Part shown: piece after piece, positions 53,943 to 63,725 of the stretch | How positions within the stretch are numbered: the first letter of the stretch is position 1 | Layout of the letters: each line of letters opens with the position of its first letter | DNA from: Shewanella mangrovisoli | GTDB lineage: Bacteria; Pseudomonadota; Gammaproteobacteria; Enterobacterales; Shewanellaceae | NCBI RefSeq assembly: GCF_019457635.1 | Contig: NZ_CP080412.1 | Location: 620,001 to 684,000, forward strand | Direction of reading: 5' to 3' | DNA: 64,000 nt | Made by a program: the position numbers and the translations under genes | The notes under the pieces: generated by a model | The model's input: the letters and a program-made list of their open reading frames with translations, nothing else | What the model was told of the DNA's origin: nothing | Database searches by the model: none

Positions 53943-56102
53943 ATGGACAAGGATAGTTTCCCTGATTCTTTCAACTTCAACAGCTCTAAAAGCTTTTATG
54001 CCAGTGTGATCAGCTCCAGTTGGTTGATGTTACTCGCCGCCGTCTTTTTTATGGGGCTCTCTTGGTATGTGCTTGAAGAATATTTACGAGATCGGGGTGA
54101 TGAGCGTTTTAACAATAATGTTCAAGATCTTATTGGTGCCGTCAGCAGTCGTATGACTGCCTATGAGCAGGTATTGCGCGGCGGCGTAGGACTATTTCTC
54201 GCCTCGGATGGGGTGACTCGCCGTGAATGGCAACTCTATGTTTCTAATGCTCGTTTATCCGAATATTACCCCGGGATTCAAGGTTTAGGCTTTGCGCAAC
54301 TCTTAACGCCTGCAACTGTGGAGGCTTTCACTCAAGAAGTGCAAGAGGAAGGATTCGATGATTATAGAGTGACCCCTGTTGGGGAGAGAGATCTCTATTG
54401 TGCGATTAAGTACTTAGAACCATTTGACTGGCGCAATCAACGGGCATTTGGCTTCGATATGTGCTCCGAATCAACCCGCAGGGCTGCCATCTTACACGCC
54501 ATTGCCACAGGGCTCCCCACTGCATCGGGTAAAGTAACTCTAGTGCAAGAAACCCCAGACGATGCTCAGGCCGGTATTTTAATGTATGTCCCGTTATACC
54601 GCGGTCAGCCGATGACGGAGGAAGAACGTAAGCAACAGGCCATCGGCGTGGTGTATGCCCCATTTCGTATGAATGATCTAATGCAAGGGATTATGGGGAA
54701 ACGTTTTTCGGGATTAAAACTGGCGATTTACGATGGTATGGAGGCCAACAACGAGAGCCTGATGTTTAGCAGCCATAAAGCCTTGCCCTCTACAAATGAT
54801 GTGTTTTATCAATCCCAGCTAGAAACCATGGAAGGCCAAGTTTGGCGTTTAGAGGTGTCCTCTGAATCGCGCTTTATCTCAAGCGCGGAACAAACCCAAA
54901 GTGTGTGGCTTCAGGTTATTGGGAGTGCGTTTATCTTAGCCTTGTTTTACTCAGTGCTGACGATGGCGCGAAATCGTTATCAAGAGTCGAGGTTAACTGC
55001 AGAGTTAATTGCCAATGAAAAACGCTTCCGCCTCGTGATTGAAGCTTCACCTAGTGCGCTCTTTATGGTGGATAGAAAAGGCATTATCACCTTAGTGAAC
55101 ACCCATGCCGAACGCCTCTTTGGTTACGCACGGGATGAGTTACTCGGGCGTTCAATCAATATGTTATTACCCGAGGGATTAAGGGAGATACATCAGCGGC
55201 ATATGGGCAGTTATCTGGCTCAGCCGATTGCGAAAAACATGTCACTGCGGGACGACTTGTTCGGTTGTTGTAAAGATGGGACTCGCTTGGCGATTGAAGT
55301 GGGGCTAACACCGATTCACTTCAGTAATGGCGTGTCGATATTGGCAACGATAAACAATGTGTCGGAGCGCAAACGGATCGAAGCGCAGAGGATTGAGCAT
55401 ACGGCTGAACTTGAGCGCATCAACAAAGAACTCGACCAGTTTGCTTATATAGCTTCACACGATCTTAAGTCGCCACTGCGGGGCATTGAACAGCTAACGA
55501 GTTGGTTAAGTGAAGACTTGTCGGAGAACATGGACGAAAACGTCCAAAAATACTTAGGGTTAATCCAAAGCCGTATCCAACGTATGGTGTTGCTGCTCGA
55601 TGGTTTGCTGATGTTTTCGCGTATTGGGCGAGTCGATGCGGAGATTGTCGATGTTGATTCACGGCAAATGATTGAGGATATGTTCGCCTTAGTCGCACCG
55701 CCGCAGGGCTTTTCCCTAGAGCTCGAAGGAAATTTCCCACAATTTAAAACCGTAAAAACTCTGCTCGAATTAGTGATAAGGAATTTATTCAGTAATGCGA
55801 TTAAACACCATGATCAGGCTGAAGGTGTGATTAAAGTGGTGTGTAGTGCCTCCAACACCCATTACTGGTTTAGTGTTATCGATGATGGTCCAGGCATATC
55901 CACTAAATACCATGGCAAGGTATTTGAGATGTTCCAAACGCTTAGGCCGAGGGATGAAGTGGAGGGGAGCGGTTTAGGTTTGTCGCTAGTCAAAAAGACG
56001 GTAGAAAGTCTTGGTGGAAAAATTCAACTAGAATCAGAGGGACGTGGTTGTTGTTTTCGATTTAGCTGGCCGATGCGCATAGTCAACAAGGAGGGGATAT
56101 GA
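53943..56102 (+). CDS. CHASE-PAS hybrid-less sensor histidine kinase
   Basis: The product has 719 residues. TM1 is near 21-42, then a periplasmic CHASE domain (about 75-290), TM2 near 320, and a PAS domain (RFRLVIEASPSALFMVDRKG). A phytochrome-like HisKA follows with the phospho-His in FAYIASHDLKSPLRG, and the HATPase has N (NLFSNAIKHH), G1 (DDGPGI) and G2 (GSGLGLSLVKK) boxes. It senses a small extracellular ligand and phosphorylates the receiver encoded next. The longer frame starts at a TTG (53898) with no ribosome site, so the ATG at 53943 is preferred. The stop overlaps the receiver ATG. Confidence 0.9.
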   Translation: MDKDSFPDSFNFNSSKSFYASVISSSWLMLLAAVFFMGLSWYVLEEYLRDRGDERFNNNVQDLIGAVSSRMTAYEQVLRGGVGLFLASDGVTRREWQLYVSNARLSEYYPGIQGLGFAQLLTPATVEAFTQEVQEEGFDDYRVTPVGERDLYCAIKYLEPFDWRNQRAFGFDMCSESTRRAAILHAIATGLPTASGKVTLVQETPDDAQAGILMYVPLYRGQPMTEEERKQQAIGVVYAPFRMNDLMQGIMGKRFSGLKLAIYDGMEANNESLMFSSHKALPSTNDVFYQSQLETMEGQVWRLEVSSESRFISSAEQTQSVWLQVIGSAFILALFYSVLTMARNRYQESRLTAELIANEKRFRLVIEASPSALFMVDRKGIITLVNTHAERLFGYARDELLGRSINMLLPEGLREIHQRHMGSYLAQPIAKNMSLRDDLFGCCKDGTRLAIEVGLTPIHFSNGVSILATINNVSERKRIEAQRIEHTAELERINKELDQFAYIASHDLKSPLRGIEQLTSWLSEDLSENMDENVQKYLGLIQSRIQRMVLLLDGLLMFSRIGRVDAEIVDVDSRQMIEDMFALVAPPQGFSLELEGNFPQFKTVKTLLELVIRNLFSNAIKHHDQAEGVIKVVCSASNTHYWFSVIDDGPGISTKYHGKVFEMFQTLRPRDEVEGSGLGLSLVKKTVESLGGKIQLESEGRGCCFRFSWPMRIVNKEGI

Positions 56103-56533
56103 GCAGCACCAATAACTACAAACAAGTGACGATTTTGTTGGTCGATGACGATGATGTGGATTATATGGCGGTGCAGCGGGCGATGAAGCAACTGAGATTG
56201 CTCAACCCCTTAGTACGTGCACGAGATGGCCTAGAAGCATTAAGTATTTTGACCCACAGCGAAGCGATAAAAGGTTCCTACCTCATTTTGCTCGATCTTA
56301 ATATGCCCAGAATGAATGGGTTTGAATTCCTTGAACATATTCGCTCCGACCCAACCCTGTCTTCCTCCGTGGTATTTATGCTTACGACTTCGAGTACCGA
56401 TGAGGATCGGATGAAGGCTTATAGTCACCATGTCGCAGGCTATATGGTGAAAACGGATATTAAGGATGGTTTCAACAACATTTTCAATATGTTGGAAGGT
56501 TATTGGCGCATAGTGGAGCTTCCAACCGTATAG
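56099..56533 (+). CDS. Single-domain response regulator (Rcp1-like)
   Basis: The product is a 144-residue CheY-like receiver with acidic DDDD near the N-terminus, the phospho-Asp in LILLDLNMPRMNG, and a Thr/Lys pair later (LTTSS, MVKTD). It has no output domain. The ATGA overlap with the kinase shows direct coupling. It probably relays phosphate to the GGDEF/EAL protein or another partner. AAGGAGGGG precedes the ATG inside the kinase gene. Confidence 0.93.
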   Translation: MSSTNNYKQVTILLVDDDDVDYMAVQRAMKQLRLLNPLVRARDGLEALSILTHSEAIKGSYLILLDLNMPRMNGFEFLEHIRSDPTLSSSVVFMLTTSSTDEDRMKAYSHHVAGYMVKTDIKDGFNNIFNMLEGYWRIVELPTV

Positions 56534-56542
56534 GGTGTGTAT

Positions 56543-58261
56543 ATGGATTTACTACTGATCGATGATGATGAAGTCGATAGAACTGCGATTATTCGGGCAC
56601 TGCGACAGTCCAAATTAGCCTTCAATGTGGTTGAGGCAAATTGTGCTTTCGATGGCCTTAACTTGGCTCTGGAAAGGCATTTCGACGGTATTTTGTTGGA
56701 TTATCTATTACCCGATGCCAATGGTTTAGAGGTGCTGATCAAACTCAATTCGATGACTCAAGACCAAACTGTGGTGGTGATGCTGAGTCGCTATGAGGAT
56801 GAGAAACTGGCGCAGCGCTGTATCGAGCTGGGCGCGCAGGATTTTCTGTTAAAAGATGAAGTCAATTCACGGATCTTAAGCCGTGCGATTCGTTACGCCA
56901 AACAACGTTCCTCTATGGCCTTAGCCCTAAGAAATAGCCATCAAAAACTCAAAGAGTTGGCTGAGCATGATTCTCTAACCAAATTAGTGAACCGCTACGG
57001 GTTTGAACTGTGCCTAAATCGTGCCATCGCAAGGGCAAAACGCAGCAATGACTTTCTCGCCGTTATCTTGCTCGATCTAGATGATTTTAAAGCAATTAAC
57101 GATACTTTAGGCCATCAAACTGGCGATATCTTACTCGTCAAAGTCGCCTCGCGATTAAGCTCAGTGCTGCGAGATGGTGATGTGATCGCCCGCTTAGGTG
57201 GCGATGAGTTTGTGGTACTCGTGACCGACAATGACTACAAATATTTCCCCATGATAGTCGCCAATCGCCTGCTTAAGGCCTTTGAGGAGGTTTTCTGCCT
57301 CGGTGAAAACGATGTGATGATTGGCGCCAGTATCGGCGTGGCTTTTTATAATGAGGCCGCTTCCGATAGCTCTGAGTTGATGAAATGCGCGGATATTGCC
57401 ATGTATCGCGCCAAAAAAATGGGGCGCAACCAAATTCAGTTTTATTCTGAGGCCTTAGATAAAGAAGTCCGTTACCGCAATCATATCGAATCCAGCTTAC
57501 GCATGGCGCTAAAGCAGAATGAATTCAAGGTTTATTATCAGGCACAAGTAGATTCTCAAACCCATCAAATGATAGGGATGGAGGCGTTAATCCGTTGGTT
57601 GCATCCGCAAGATGGTTTGATTGCACCGGATCAATTCCTATCTATTGCAGAGGAAATTGGTCTGATGGAAGAAATCGGTGACTGGGTGCTTATCGAAGCC
57701 TGCCGTCAAGCGCAGGAATGGCTCACTCGGCTAACCCCCGTTGGACATAGCTTTACCACTGCGGTGAATCTGTCGGCGTCGCAAATTGGACACATTGATC
57801 TATATGAAAAAATTGTCCATGCCCTCGAGGTGACCGGATTAGATGCGAAAGCGCTAGAGCTTGAGATTACCGAAAACAGCTTAATTGAAGAACCCCATGA
57901 ACATGCCAAGGTGCTCGATAGAATTGCGCAACTTGGAGTGCGATTCGCACTCGATGACTTCGGTACAGGCTTTTCATCCCTAGAACATATAAAACTCTTT
58001 CCAATCAGTGTATTAAAAATTGATAAGAGCTTTATTGCCTCCTACGATAAGGATGACAAAGATACGCGGTTACTCGCGGCATTACTCAATTTCGCCTATG
58101 GTTTTAACGTGACATCGGTTGCCGAAGGCATTGAAACGGCTGAACAAGCCGAGTTTTGCACCGCACGAAATTGCAATGTACTCCAAGGGTATTTATTTTC
58201 GCGGCCCTTAGAAGCGAGCGAATTTGAGGCCAAGTACATTACTCCACTACTTACAAAATAA
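56543..58261 (+). CDS. REC-GGDEF-EAL c-di-GMP turnover protein
   Basis: The product has 572 residues. The receiver (LLIDDDEVDRT, phospho-Asp in LLDYLLPDANG) occupies about 1-120. The GGDEF domain has an intact GGDEF signature preceded five residues earlier by the inhibitory RxxD site (RDGDVIARLGGDEF). The EAL domain reads EALIRW and has DDFGTGFSS and the glutamate-rich metal site motifs, so both activities may be present. The ATG at 56543 has TAGGG upstream; a GTG at 56537 has none. It lies 9 bases after the receiver gene and is the likely output of the kinase system, controlling motility or biofilm. Confidence 0.93.
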   Translation: MDLLLIDDDEVDRTAIIRALRQSKLAFNVVEANCAFDGLNLALERHFDGILLDYLLPDANGLEVLIKLNSMTQDQTVVVMLSRYEDEKLAQRCIELGAQDFLLKDEVNSRILSRAIRYAKQRSSMALALRNSHQKLKELAEHDSLTKLVNRYGFELCLNRAIARAKRSNDFLAVILLDLDDFKAINDTLGHQTGDILLVKVASRLSSVLRDGDVIARLGGDEFVVLVTDNDYKYFPMIVANRLLKAFEEVFCLGENDVMIGASIGVAFYNEAASDSSELMKCADIAMYRAKKMGRNQIQFYSEALDKEVRYRNHIESSLRMALKQNEFKVYYQAQVDSQTHQMIGMEALIRWLHPQDGLIAPDQFLSIAEEIGLMEEIGDWVLIEACRQAQEWLTRLTPVGHSFTTAVNLSASQIGHIDLYEKIVHALEVTGLDAKALELEITENSLIEEPHEHAKVLDRIAQLGVRFALDDFGTGFSSLEHIKLFPISVLKIDKSFIASYDKDDKDTRLLAALLNFAYGFNVTSVAEGIETAEQAEFCTARNCNVLQGYLFSRPLEASEFEAKYITPLLTK

Positions 58262-58427
58262 TGACCCTAAATTGTGAAGATTATCTTACGTTTGGCTAAG
58301 GCTGAGGTTTTCGTCTGGTGAGGAATATTTTCTTGCTTTACACTCAGCAATAGACAAATATCAGCGCCCCTTTCTGATGCCGTGTGCACAGAGCTTCAAT
58401 CACAGTGTTTAATTTGGTCATTTGGCA

Positions 58428-59333
58428 ATGAAAATAGGTATCTTATCCCAGTTCCCTGAGTTGTATTCCACCCGACGCCTCGTGGCGGCCTGCGAGAGCC
58501 GTGGTCATGAGGCTGTGGTTATTAATACCTTGAATTGCTACATGAATATCAACTCCATCAAGCCGAGCATTCATTACCAAGGCCAAGAGTTAACGGGGTT
58601 CGATGCCATTATCCCGCGCATTCACGCCAGCGTGACCTTTTACGGCTGCGCCGTAGTGCGCCAGTTTGAAATGATGGGGGTATTTGCCGCCAACGACTCT
58701 ATTTCAATCGCGCGTTCACGGGACAAGTTACGCGCGCTGCAATTGCTTTCCCGCAAAGGTATTGGCATGCCTATTACTGGATTTGCCAATAAACCCAATG
58801 ATATTCCCGATTTGATTAACATGGTGGGCGGCGCGCCCTTAGTGATTAAGTTGCTGGAAGGCACTCAAGGGATTGGCGTGGTGTTGGCCGAGACCAAAAC
58901 CGCCGCCGAGAGCGTGATCGAAGCCTTTTTAGGGCTGAAAGCCAATATTATGGTGCAGGAATATATTAAGGAGTCCAACGGCAGCGATATTCGCTGTTTT
59001 GTGGTCGGCGATAAAGTGGTGGCTTCGATGAAGCGCCAAGGGCCTGAGGGAGATTTTCGCTCTAACCTGCACTTAGGTGGCTGTGGTGAGAAAGTCAAAA
59101 TCACCCCTGCGGAGCGCAAGATGGCGGTCGCTGCAGTGAAAGCCATGGGCTTAGTGGTGGCAGGGGTCGATATTTTACGTTCGAATCGCGGTCCCTTGAT
59201 CCTTGAGGTGAACTCGGCGCCCGGTATTGAAGGGATTGAACAGACCACGGGGATCTCGGTCACTGAACCCATCGTAGAGTACATTGAGAAGATGGTATCG
59301 GCGCGTAAATCGAATCGCGCCGTAATTGCCTAA
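58428..59333 (+). CDS. rimK: RimK ribosomal protein S6 glutamate ligase
   Basis: The product is a 301-residue ATP-grasp ligase: [18 protein letters not shown] at the N-terminus, [16 protein letters not shown] (ATP-binding), [17 protein letters not shown], and [13 protein letters not shown] (Mg-binding). It adds glutamates to the C-terminus of S6 and can make poly-glutamate. Length matches E. coli RimK. A TTG six bases upstream is a poorer start. Monocistronic. Confidence 0.93.
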   Translation: MKIGILSQFPELYSTRRLVAACESRGHEAVVINTLNCYMNINSIKPSIHYQGQELTGFDAIIPRIHASVTFYGCAVVRQFEMMGVFAANDSISIARSRDKLRALQLLSRKGIGMPITGFANKPNDIPDLINMVGGAPLVIKLLEGTQGIGVVLAETKTAAESVIEAFLGLKANIMVQEYIKESNGSDIRCFVVGDKVVASMKRQGPEGDFRSNLHLGGCGEKVKITPAERKMAVAAVKAMGLVVAGVDILRSNRGPLILEVNSAPGIEGIEQTTGISVTEPIVEYIEKMVSARKSNRAVIA

Positions 59334-59337
59334 TAAA

Positions 59338-59368
59338 AAACGCCGCGATTATTGCGGCGTTTATATTT
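59338..59368. terminator. Bidirectional terminator, rimK / porin
   Basis: The stem AAACGCCGC/GCGGCGTTT has a 7-base loop, with T runs on both strands, between the convergent rimK and porin genes. Confidence 0.9.
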
Positions 59369-59383
59369 TACTCGCGCTTAATT

Positions 59384-60076
59384 TTATAAATCAAAGCCGT
59401 AGGAATAGCCTAAAACTACCTTGGCATCATCACCCTGCAGATCTGTATCCGACACCATAAATGAGACGGTTCCCATGCTGGTATCGGCACTCAGAGTAAC
59501 GTTGTAATCTGCGTAGTTATCTTCGCCAAACCAAGATTCAACCACATCGCCACTGGAGTAGCCGTAGTGCAAAGACAGGCTGAGTTTATCCGTCAGCGGG
59601 AAAGATGCCGTGGCAGCAAGGTAACTCATGTCCTTGTTATCTAATGGTTCGGCTGCGACATCATCACCCGCATTGATCACCTGTGAGTAACTGAGTTCAA
59701 ACCATTTCCAGGTGATAGCGCCATGCAGTTCACCAAAATCGATGCTGCCTTCAGCATCTGGATAGGCATAGTAAAGGTAGCCAATATCGTAGCTGAGGTC
59801 TTCGGTGATGTTGCCGCCGTAGCCTGCGTAGAGATCTAGCTCATAACTGGTATCGTCGCCAAAGTCGACATTCGATGCCCAAGTGCCGGCATAGAATCCA
59901 GAGTCATGGCTATAGTCTATGCCTCCTTGGATTGCGACCGAGTCATTGGTTTGAGTGACCCCGCGCCATAGATAGTTAGACGTGCCGCCAATATTGCCGG
60001 ACACCGCCGCAAAGGCGTTGGTGGTTAGTAACAATCCCGTCGATAATGCCAAAACGCTGTACAGTGATTTTCTCAT
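59384..60076 (-). CDS. TorF-family putative porin (Gcw_chp)
   Basis: The product has 230 residues with a signal peptide (cleaved near NAFAAVS). A beta-barrel of alternating strands begins GNIGGTSNYLWRGVTQTND and ends in FDL with a terminal aromatic/hydrophobic signature. TorF-like porins are small outer-membrane channels of unclear substrate. The start at 60076 follows GAGGGG at proper spacing; the longer frame to 60148 would place charged residues before the signal peptide. Confidence 0.87.
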   Translation of the reverse strand: MRKSLYSVLALSTGLLLTTNAFAAVSGNIGGTSNYLWRGVTQTNDSVAIQGGIDYSHDSGFYAGTWASNVDFGDDTSYELDLYAGYGGNITEDLSYDIGYLYYAYPDAEGSIDFGELHGAITWKWFELSYSQVINAGDDVAAEPLDNKDMSYLAATASFPLTDKLSLSLHYGYSSGDVVESWFGEDNYADYNVTLSADTSMGTVSFMVSDTDLQGDDAKVVLGYSYGFDL

Positions 60077-60313
60077 TCTCATCCCCTCGATTGACTTATT
60101 TATCGATTCACTCATGTCACCACCGAGCGGGTGACATTGGTGCATCATGGTTTTTTCTGATAAGGGAATTGCTAATCACATGCCATTATTTGAACATCAT
60201 TAAAAACAAATGGTTACAAAATCATTGTTAATAAAATGTTTTAAAATGCTCAAAAATGGAGCGGTGCGCGCACTGTATTTGTGCAAAAAATCATCTTTCA
60301 TGCTTTTCGCAGG

Positions 60314-60345
60314 GCAAAAAAAACGCCCCACAAAGGAGGCGTTTT
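60314..60345 (-). terminator. Terminator of HU gene
   Basis: Read on the minus strand, AAAACGCC/GGCGTTTT around a 10-base loop is followed by a T tract, about 20 bases after the HU stop. Confidence 0.85.
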
Positions 60346-60365
60346 ATAGAATGATGTCGAGCGAA

Positions 60366-60638
60366 TTAGTTCACACTATCACGCAAGGTTTTACCCGCTT
60401 TAAACTTAGGCACAGTGGCTTCAGCGATCTGGATTTCTTTACCTGTCTGTGGGTTACGGCCAGTACGAGCTGCGCGAGTCGTGGTTTCAAAAGAGCCAAA
60501 TCCAACGATAGAGATCTTGTCACCGTTTTTCATTGATTCAGTAATAGCTGCTTCGAAAGATTTCAATGCACGTGCTGCTTCAGCTTTAGTGATATCGGCA
60601 TTTTCTGCAATCTTGGCAATAAGTTCAGTTTTGTTCAT
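60366..60638 (-). CDS. hup: HU family DNA-binding protein
   Basis: The product has 90 residues, from [18 protein letters not shown] to the end. The DNA-grasping beta arm is in [10 protein letters not shown], and the dimer core is in [14 protein letters not shown]. It bends and compacts DNA as a dimer. The longer frame to 60695 adds residues absent from HU, so the start at 60638 is used. The E. coli pattern is closest to HU-alpha. Confidence 0.95.
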   Translation of the reverse strand: MNKTELIAKIAENADITKAEAARALKSFEAAITESMKNGDKISIVGFGSFETTTRAARTGRNPQTGKEIQIAEATVPKFKAGKTLRDSVN

Positions 60639-60784
60639 CTTTATTGTCTCTTCTTTCCGTAGATTTATTAAGTCAGCGTGCCTAACATGCCACAAGGTTT
60701 AGCCGTTGGAAAGCCCTTTGCTGCGGGCTTGTGTCCTATAAGTAACAAAAATGCAGAATATTTGCCCCGTTCGTGACTTAGGTT

Positions 60785-61582
60785 TTATTCTTCGAGCAAC
60801 TGATATAAGAGCTGCTTCACCAATTTGGGTTCGAAGGGTTTATCACACAGCGCATTGACGCCCGCCTGCGAGACATTGCTCAAGTGAGCATCATTTGCCT
60901 CGGAAGACACCATGAGGATAGGCACATGGGATTGCTGGCTTTCATTACGGATAAATTGGGTGAGTGCCAGACCATCGACACTGGGCATATTGTAATCGGT
61001 AATAATCAGGTCAAACATATTATTACGCATTAACTCAATGGCTTGAGCACCATCTTCCGCTTCGGTGATCTGCTTGATCCCAAGGTTGCCAATTGTACGT
61101 TTAATCACATTGCGGGCCATGCGGCTGTCATCAACCACGAGCACACGCACGTCGTGTACATCGAAGTGACTCAGGTCGAGCTCATCATGGCTGAGTAAAT
61201 CGATAGTTGCATTCAACGCCTTGCCTAAGTGTTCGGCATTAAAGGGCTTTGGCAGAATTGCGACCACGCCAGACTGACGAAAAATCTCCAATTGCTCACG
61301 GCGACATTCGCTCGAAACCAACATAAATTGAATGTCTTTGTATTCACTGTTGGTGCGCAGGTAGCTTAAAAACTCGGTCGCGGTGCCATCTTCAAAATAC
61401 ATGGCGCTGGCGATGAGATCCGGTTTGTGGCGTGCTATCAATTCTTTCGCTTGAGCCAAATCAGCCGCATTTTGGATGCTGATAATGCCTTCTTGCTGTA
61501 AGCGCTTGATGATAATCCGGCGCTGGGTTTCCGATGGCTCAACAATGAGAATCGAGAGTTCGCTGGGCGATAAATGAGTCAT
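60785..61582 (-). CDS. Double-receiver protein with degenerate first receiver
   Basis: The product has 265 residues made of two CheY-like receivers. In the first (about 10-130) the phospho-Asp position reads DLIASAMYFEDG, with Ala in place of Asp. The second (about 142-265) is intact: VVDDSRMARN, DLIITDYNMPSVDG, LMVSSE, CDKPFEP. It has no output domain, so it must act through protein contacts. The first domain may be a structural or dimerisation pseudo-receiver. Confidence 0.9.
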   Translation of the reverse strand: MTHLSPSELSILIVEPSETQRRIIIKRLQQEGIISIQNAADLAQAKELIARHKPDLIASAMYFEDGTATEFLSYLRTNSEYKDIQFMLVSSECRREQLEIFRQSGVVAILPKPFNAEHLGKALNATIDLLSHDELDLSHFDVHDVRVLVVDDSRMARNVIKRTIGNLGIKQITEAEDGAQAIELMRNNMFDLIITDYNMPSVDGLALTQFIRNESQQSHVPILMVSSEANDAHLSNVSQAGVNALCDKPFEPKLVKQLLYQLLEE

Positions 61583-61656
61583 AGTGGCTGGCTTTATCAG
61601 GTCTTTTAGGGAGCCGTTAACTTAGGCTATAAACAAGGGCTTAGCAATAAACAGGC

Positions 61657-62040
61657 TTATGCTTTTACCTTTGCGGTTAAATAATTATGGCTGACGCGGG
61701 AAAAGGCTATCCAATACTGCACAGATAACAAGGCGATGATGCTTAAGACTAAGGGCAACATAGGGATGTTGTGGCCTTCAACCACCACTTTTACGTCCTG
61801 CGGGGTAATTTGATAGGCGATAATCGCAGTAATCCCCAATGCCGACAGGCCTAAGGTCTGTAATCCAATATAAATTTTCAGCACTAAGCTAGACCAAGGC
61901 GCCTGAGTGAGTATGCCAAACAACACTGGCAAAACGCCTAAGCTAAAGAGATCGAACGAACCAGTAGCAACGGCACGCAGTAGCGCGACTACGGCAAAGA
62001 GGGTGTAGAGGGCAATCAGTAGAATAAGACGTTTAGGCAT
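61657..62040 (-). CDS. Small integral membrane protein of unknown function
   Basis: The product has 127 residues with about four hydrophobic helices (LILLIALYTLFAVVALL, FSLGVLPVLFGIL, LGLSALGITAIIAY, LPLVLSIIALLSVQYW). No family is recognised with certainty. It is started at MPKRLI, the first Met adjoining the first helix; the longer frame to 62121 adds an unlikely N-terminus. The ribosome site is weak. Confidence 0.6.
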   Translation of the reverse strand: MPKRLILLIALYTLFAVVALLRAVATGSFDLFSLGVLPVLFGILTQAPWSSLVLKIYIGLQTLGLSALGITAIIAYQITPQDVKVVVEGHNIPMLPLVLSIIALLSVQYWIAFSRVSHNYLTAKVKA

Positions 62041-62164
62041 TGACTTGGGTTTATTGGTTATTTTAAGTGGAGCAAGTGTAGGAAAAGCCCCGAACTGAGT
62101 CCAGCATAACCGTATTATCATGTAGAATACGCCTTTGCTTGGGCATTCAATATTAGGTTAAGTG

Positions 62165-62674
62165 ATGACAGAAGTAGAATTTTGGGACTTAGTGACCCGC
62201 AGTGAGCCAGCGCAATCCCAGGAGTCTTTAGCGCAGGCATTAAAGCAAAAGTTGGCAGCGCTGAGTGACGAAGAGTTAAAAGCTTTTGATAAATTGTTTG
62301 GCCAACAGATGCGCCGAAGCTACTTATGGTCGGTGTGGGGAGCGGCTTATATCATCACGGGCTGTGATTCCGATTATGCCTTTGCCGAGTTTCGCGCGTT
62401 TCTGATCTCACTTGGGCAGGTGCGTTACGAGGCGGTGATTGCCAATCCTGACACTTTGGCGCAACTATCGGCATGGCCTGAGAAAGACGGCTACGCCTAT
62501 CCTTTTATCGAAGATTACGACTTGATCGCGGGTCAACTATTTGAAGACAGAACGGGTAAGGAGTTGCCTTTTATGCCGTCTGGCAAGGCGACACCAGCGG
62601 GTAAAAAATTTAGCACTAAGCCCAAAGATTTAAAGCAGCAATATCCTGAGCTTAGCGCGCGTTTTCCGTTTTAA
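62165..62674 (+). CDS. DUF4240 domain protein
   Basis: The product has 169 residues with the DUF4240 hallmarks: EVEFWDLV at the start, SYLWSVWGAAYIITGC, FAEFRAFLISLG and YEDYDLIAGQLFE-like spacing. It is a soluble cytoplasmic protein of unknown role. Its ATG at 62165 is preceded in frame by a GTG; a weak AGG lies upstream. It ends 6 bases before the convergent gene. Confidence 0.85.
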   Translation: MTEVEFWDLVTRSEPAQSQESLAQALKQKLAALSDEELKAFDKLFGQQMRRSYLWSVWGAAYIITGCDSDYAFAEFRAFLISLGQVRYEAVIANPDTLAQLSAWPEKDGYAYPFIEDYDLIAGQLFEDRTGKELPFMPSGKATPAGKKFSTKPKDLKQQYPELSARFPF

Positions 62675-62680
62675 TTTGGC

Positions 62681-62995
62681 TTACGAGCGTAAGCAGGCAT
62701 TGCTACTGATATCGAAGGTCATGCCGTAGCGAGGGCAAGTCAGGCACATCAGTTGATGCTCTTGCTCCGCTAATTCGCGGCTAAAGTCTTGGTCGAGCTG
62801 TTCAGTCATGCGCTCTTCTGCCTGCTGTTGTGACTGAGCCAGTTTATCAAAGTGCGATTTCACCACTTGCTGCTGCGCAGTGCTGAGGGTGGTGGCATGG
62901 CTAGGTAAACTGATGAGTGTGCCTAGGGTGAGCAGTGTCAGTAAGGCAAACTTTGCCATCATAGGTTGCTGTAGCTTTACGGTTGTTAGTTTCAT
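62681..62995 (-). CDS. Hypothetical exported protein
   Basis: The product has 104 residues with a signal peptide (LISLPSHATT). A helical Gln/Glu-rich segment follows, then a C-terminal tail with CLTCPRYG and a final Cys. No family is recognised. TGGAGTGATCT precedes the ATG. The CxxC could bind metal or form a disulfide. Confidence 0.6.
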   Translation of the reverse strand: MKLTTVKLQQPMMAKFALLTLLTLGTLISLPSHATTLSTAQQQVVKSHFDKLAQSQQQAEERMTEQLDQDFSRELAEQEHQLMCLTCPRYGMTFDISSNACLRS

Positions 62996-63144
62996 AGATC
63001 ACTCCAAATTTAAATTACCGATAATCGGTTAGTCTTTAAATCGTCGTTTGGCTTTCATCGTGCATCCATGACAAACAAAACCAAAGGTATTGCTGAGAAA
63101 TTAAGCATACTGGAGGGATCTTGAACCTTGGCTGAACCGCTATC

Positions 63145-63453
63145 TTACTGCTCGTTTCGCATCTCTTGGCATTGAAAACCCTGTTTACGGGAATCGAAGC
63201 CGCACTTTAGACCACACTCCCAAGGCACATTATCGTAAAAGGAAGATTGCTCTTTGGCATAGTCTCGACAGGCTTCATAACTGTCGAAATTATCCATTTT
63301 CTTATACTTCCCAGAATCATAACCATGGGTATAAATAAAGGATGACCAAGTTTCTGGGCGCGTGTCTTTCTCTCCCGAAGAGATAAACCAAATGGCGCTG
63401 GCAAAGCATGTAAAGAGGATTAACACAAACACAGGTACAACGGGGAATTTCAT
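63145..63453 (-). CDS. Hypothetical membrane-anchored Cys-rich protein
   Basis: The product has 102 residues with one N-terminal membrane helix (PVFVLILFTCFASAIWFI). A small outward domain follows with four cysteines (EACRDY, WECGLKCGF, FQCQEM). No family is recognised. The ribosome site is weak. It appears to stand alone. Confidence 0.55.
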   Translation of the reverse strand: MKFPVVPVFVLILFTCFASAIWFISSGEKDTRPETWSSFIYTHGYDSGKYKKMDNFDSYEACRDYAKEQSSFYDNVPWECGLKCGFDSRKQGFQCQEMRNEQ

Positions 63454-63725
63454 TTTTGAGTCGTGGTCATAAAAGATTGAGCGAAGGATAATACTTTTTT
63501 AAGTAAGATGCGCGTTAAATGATCACAAATTAATAACTTTGCACTCGTTTGGTGCGTTAAGATACAAAAAGATACGGATTGATAGCGACTAACTTAAATT
63601 ATTTACCAATCTATACAAAAGCTTACTTAGTCTATGCTGTCATAAATACGATTTTGCATTAAGCTGAAGTTCAGGTTAGATTTTGTACGGTATATGGCAG
63701 AAACAATTAGGCCTAGGAGGCAAAG

